From the IMG/VR virus record IMGVR_UViG_3300020171_000077, positions 1 through 37,175 of that record: a stretch of 37,175 bases of DNA; one strand, 5' to 3'. Positions 37,166 to 37,175 of this stretch are shown one piece after another. The position numbers were made by a program, and so were the translations under genes. This stretch comes from a virus. Below the pieces are notes generated by a model. It did no database searches. It was given only the letters and a program-made list of their open reading frames with translations, and was not told where the DNA came from. Position 1 is the first letter of the stretch, and each line of letters starts with the position of its first letter.

Positions 37166-37175
37166 TAATTAAAAC

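Noticed and set aside
1-37175. Integrase, integron integrase or transposase
   Set aside because: No tyrosine or serine recombinase or DDE signature was seen in any plus-strand product; mobility genes, if any, are outside.
1-37175. tRNA or rRNA genes
   Set aside because: No cloverleaf with a T-loop GTTCRA-type core was noticed by eye; a tRNAscan-SE run would settle it.

Overview
The window is almost certainly part of a tailed double-stranded DNA phage or prophage (Caudoviricetes). Every gene is on the + strand and packed with start/stop overlaps. The order is head, tail, baseplate/fibre, lysis, accessory and early genes, recombination, small-gene cassettes, then replication. Head genes are of the Mu gpT / S49-protease type. 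The tail follows the lambda logic of FII-like joiner, terminator, tube, G/GT chaperones, tape measure, distal tail and hub, so the virion is probably siphovirus-like. Lipoprotein signals and a putative outer-membrane lipoprotein in the lysis region point to a Gram-negative host; I cannot name it. Terminase, portal and integrase are not in the window. The first gene is cut by the left edge, so packaging genes probably lie just outside.

Layout. 1-4660: capsid protease, scaffold-like protein, two tandem decoration proteins, major capsid protein between two strong hairpins, head-tail joining protein. 4672-9288: a block of six consecutive genes whose products have a signal peptide, a lipobox or a membrane anchor, including an 889-residue fibre-like protein, inserted where a lambda-like phage would carry only connector genes. 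9309-14484: tail terminator candidate, two tandem tube proteins, G/GT chaperones joined by a -1 frameshift site (TTTTTTA at 11558), tape measure. 14490-21030: distal tail, fibre/baseplate proteins and tail hub with a carbohydrate-binding-like insertion. 21046-23275: lysis (T4-type lysozyme, holin candidates, lipoprotein). 23279-23776: ParB-like protein. 23850-23975: AT-rich boundary with a perfect palindrome and a sigma70 promoter. 24019-26033: small zinc-finger, helix-turn-helix and membrane microproteins with structured leaders. 26043-29229: recombination-type genes. 29230-32507: a string of small genes separated by repeated, structured intergenic elements. 32911-33049: promoter, pseudoknot-capable leader and intrinsic terminator. 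33074-36136: replication protein with internal 12-bp iterons, DnaB-like helicase, RusA resolvase, gpZ-like protein. 36156-37055: HNH endonuclease.

The most unusual part is 29590-30940. Three sites (29828-29884, 30034-30089, 30865-30920) have the full architecture of integron attC recombination sites: R''-spacer-L''-hairpin-L'-spacer-R', extrahelical bases, and for two of them the stop codon of the preceding gene inside the TAAC core. Half-sites follow other genes nearby. No integron integrase is visible. The same region holds two copies of a second structured element (29308-29405 and 30336-30443), whose 3' end recurs twice more in front of further genes. I interpret the region as a phage-borne gene-cassette array, which needs covariance-model and comparative tests.
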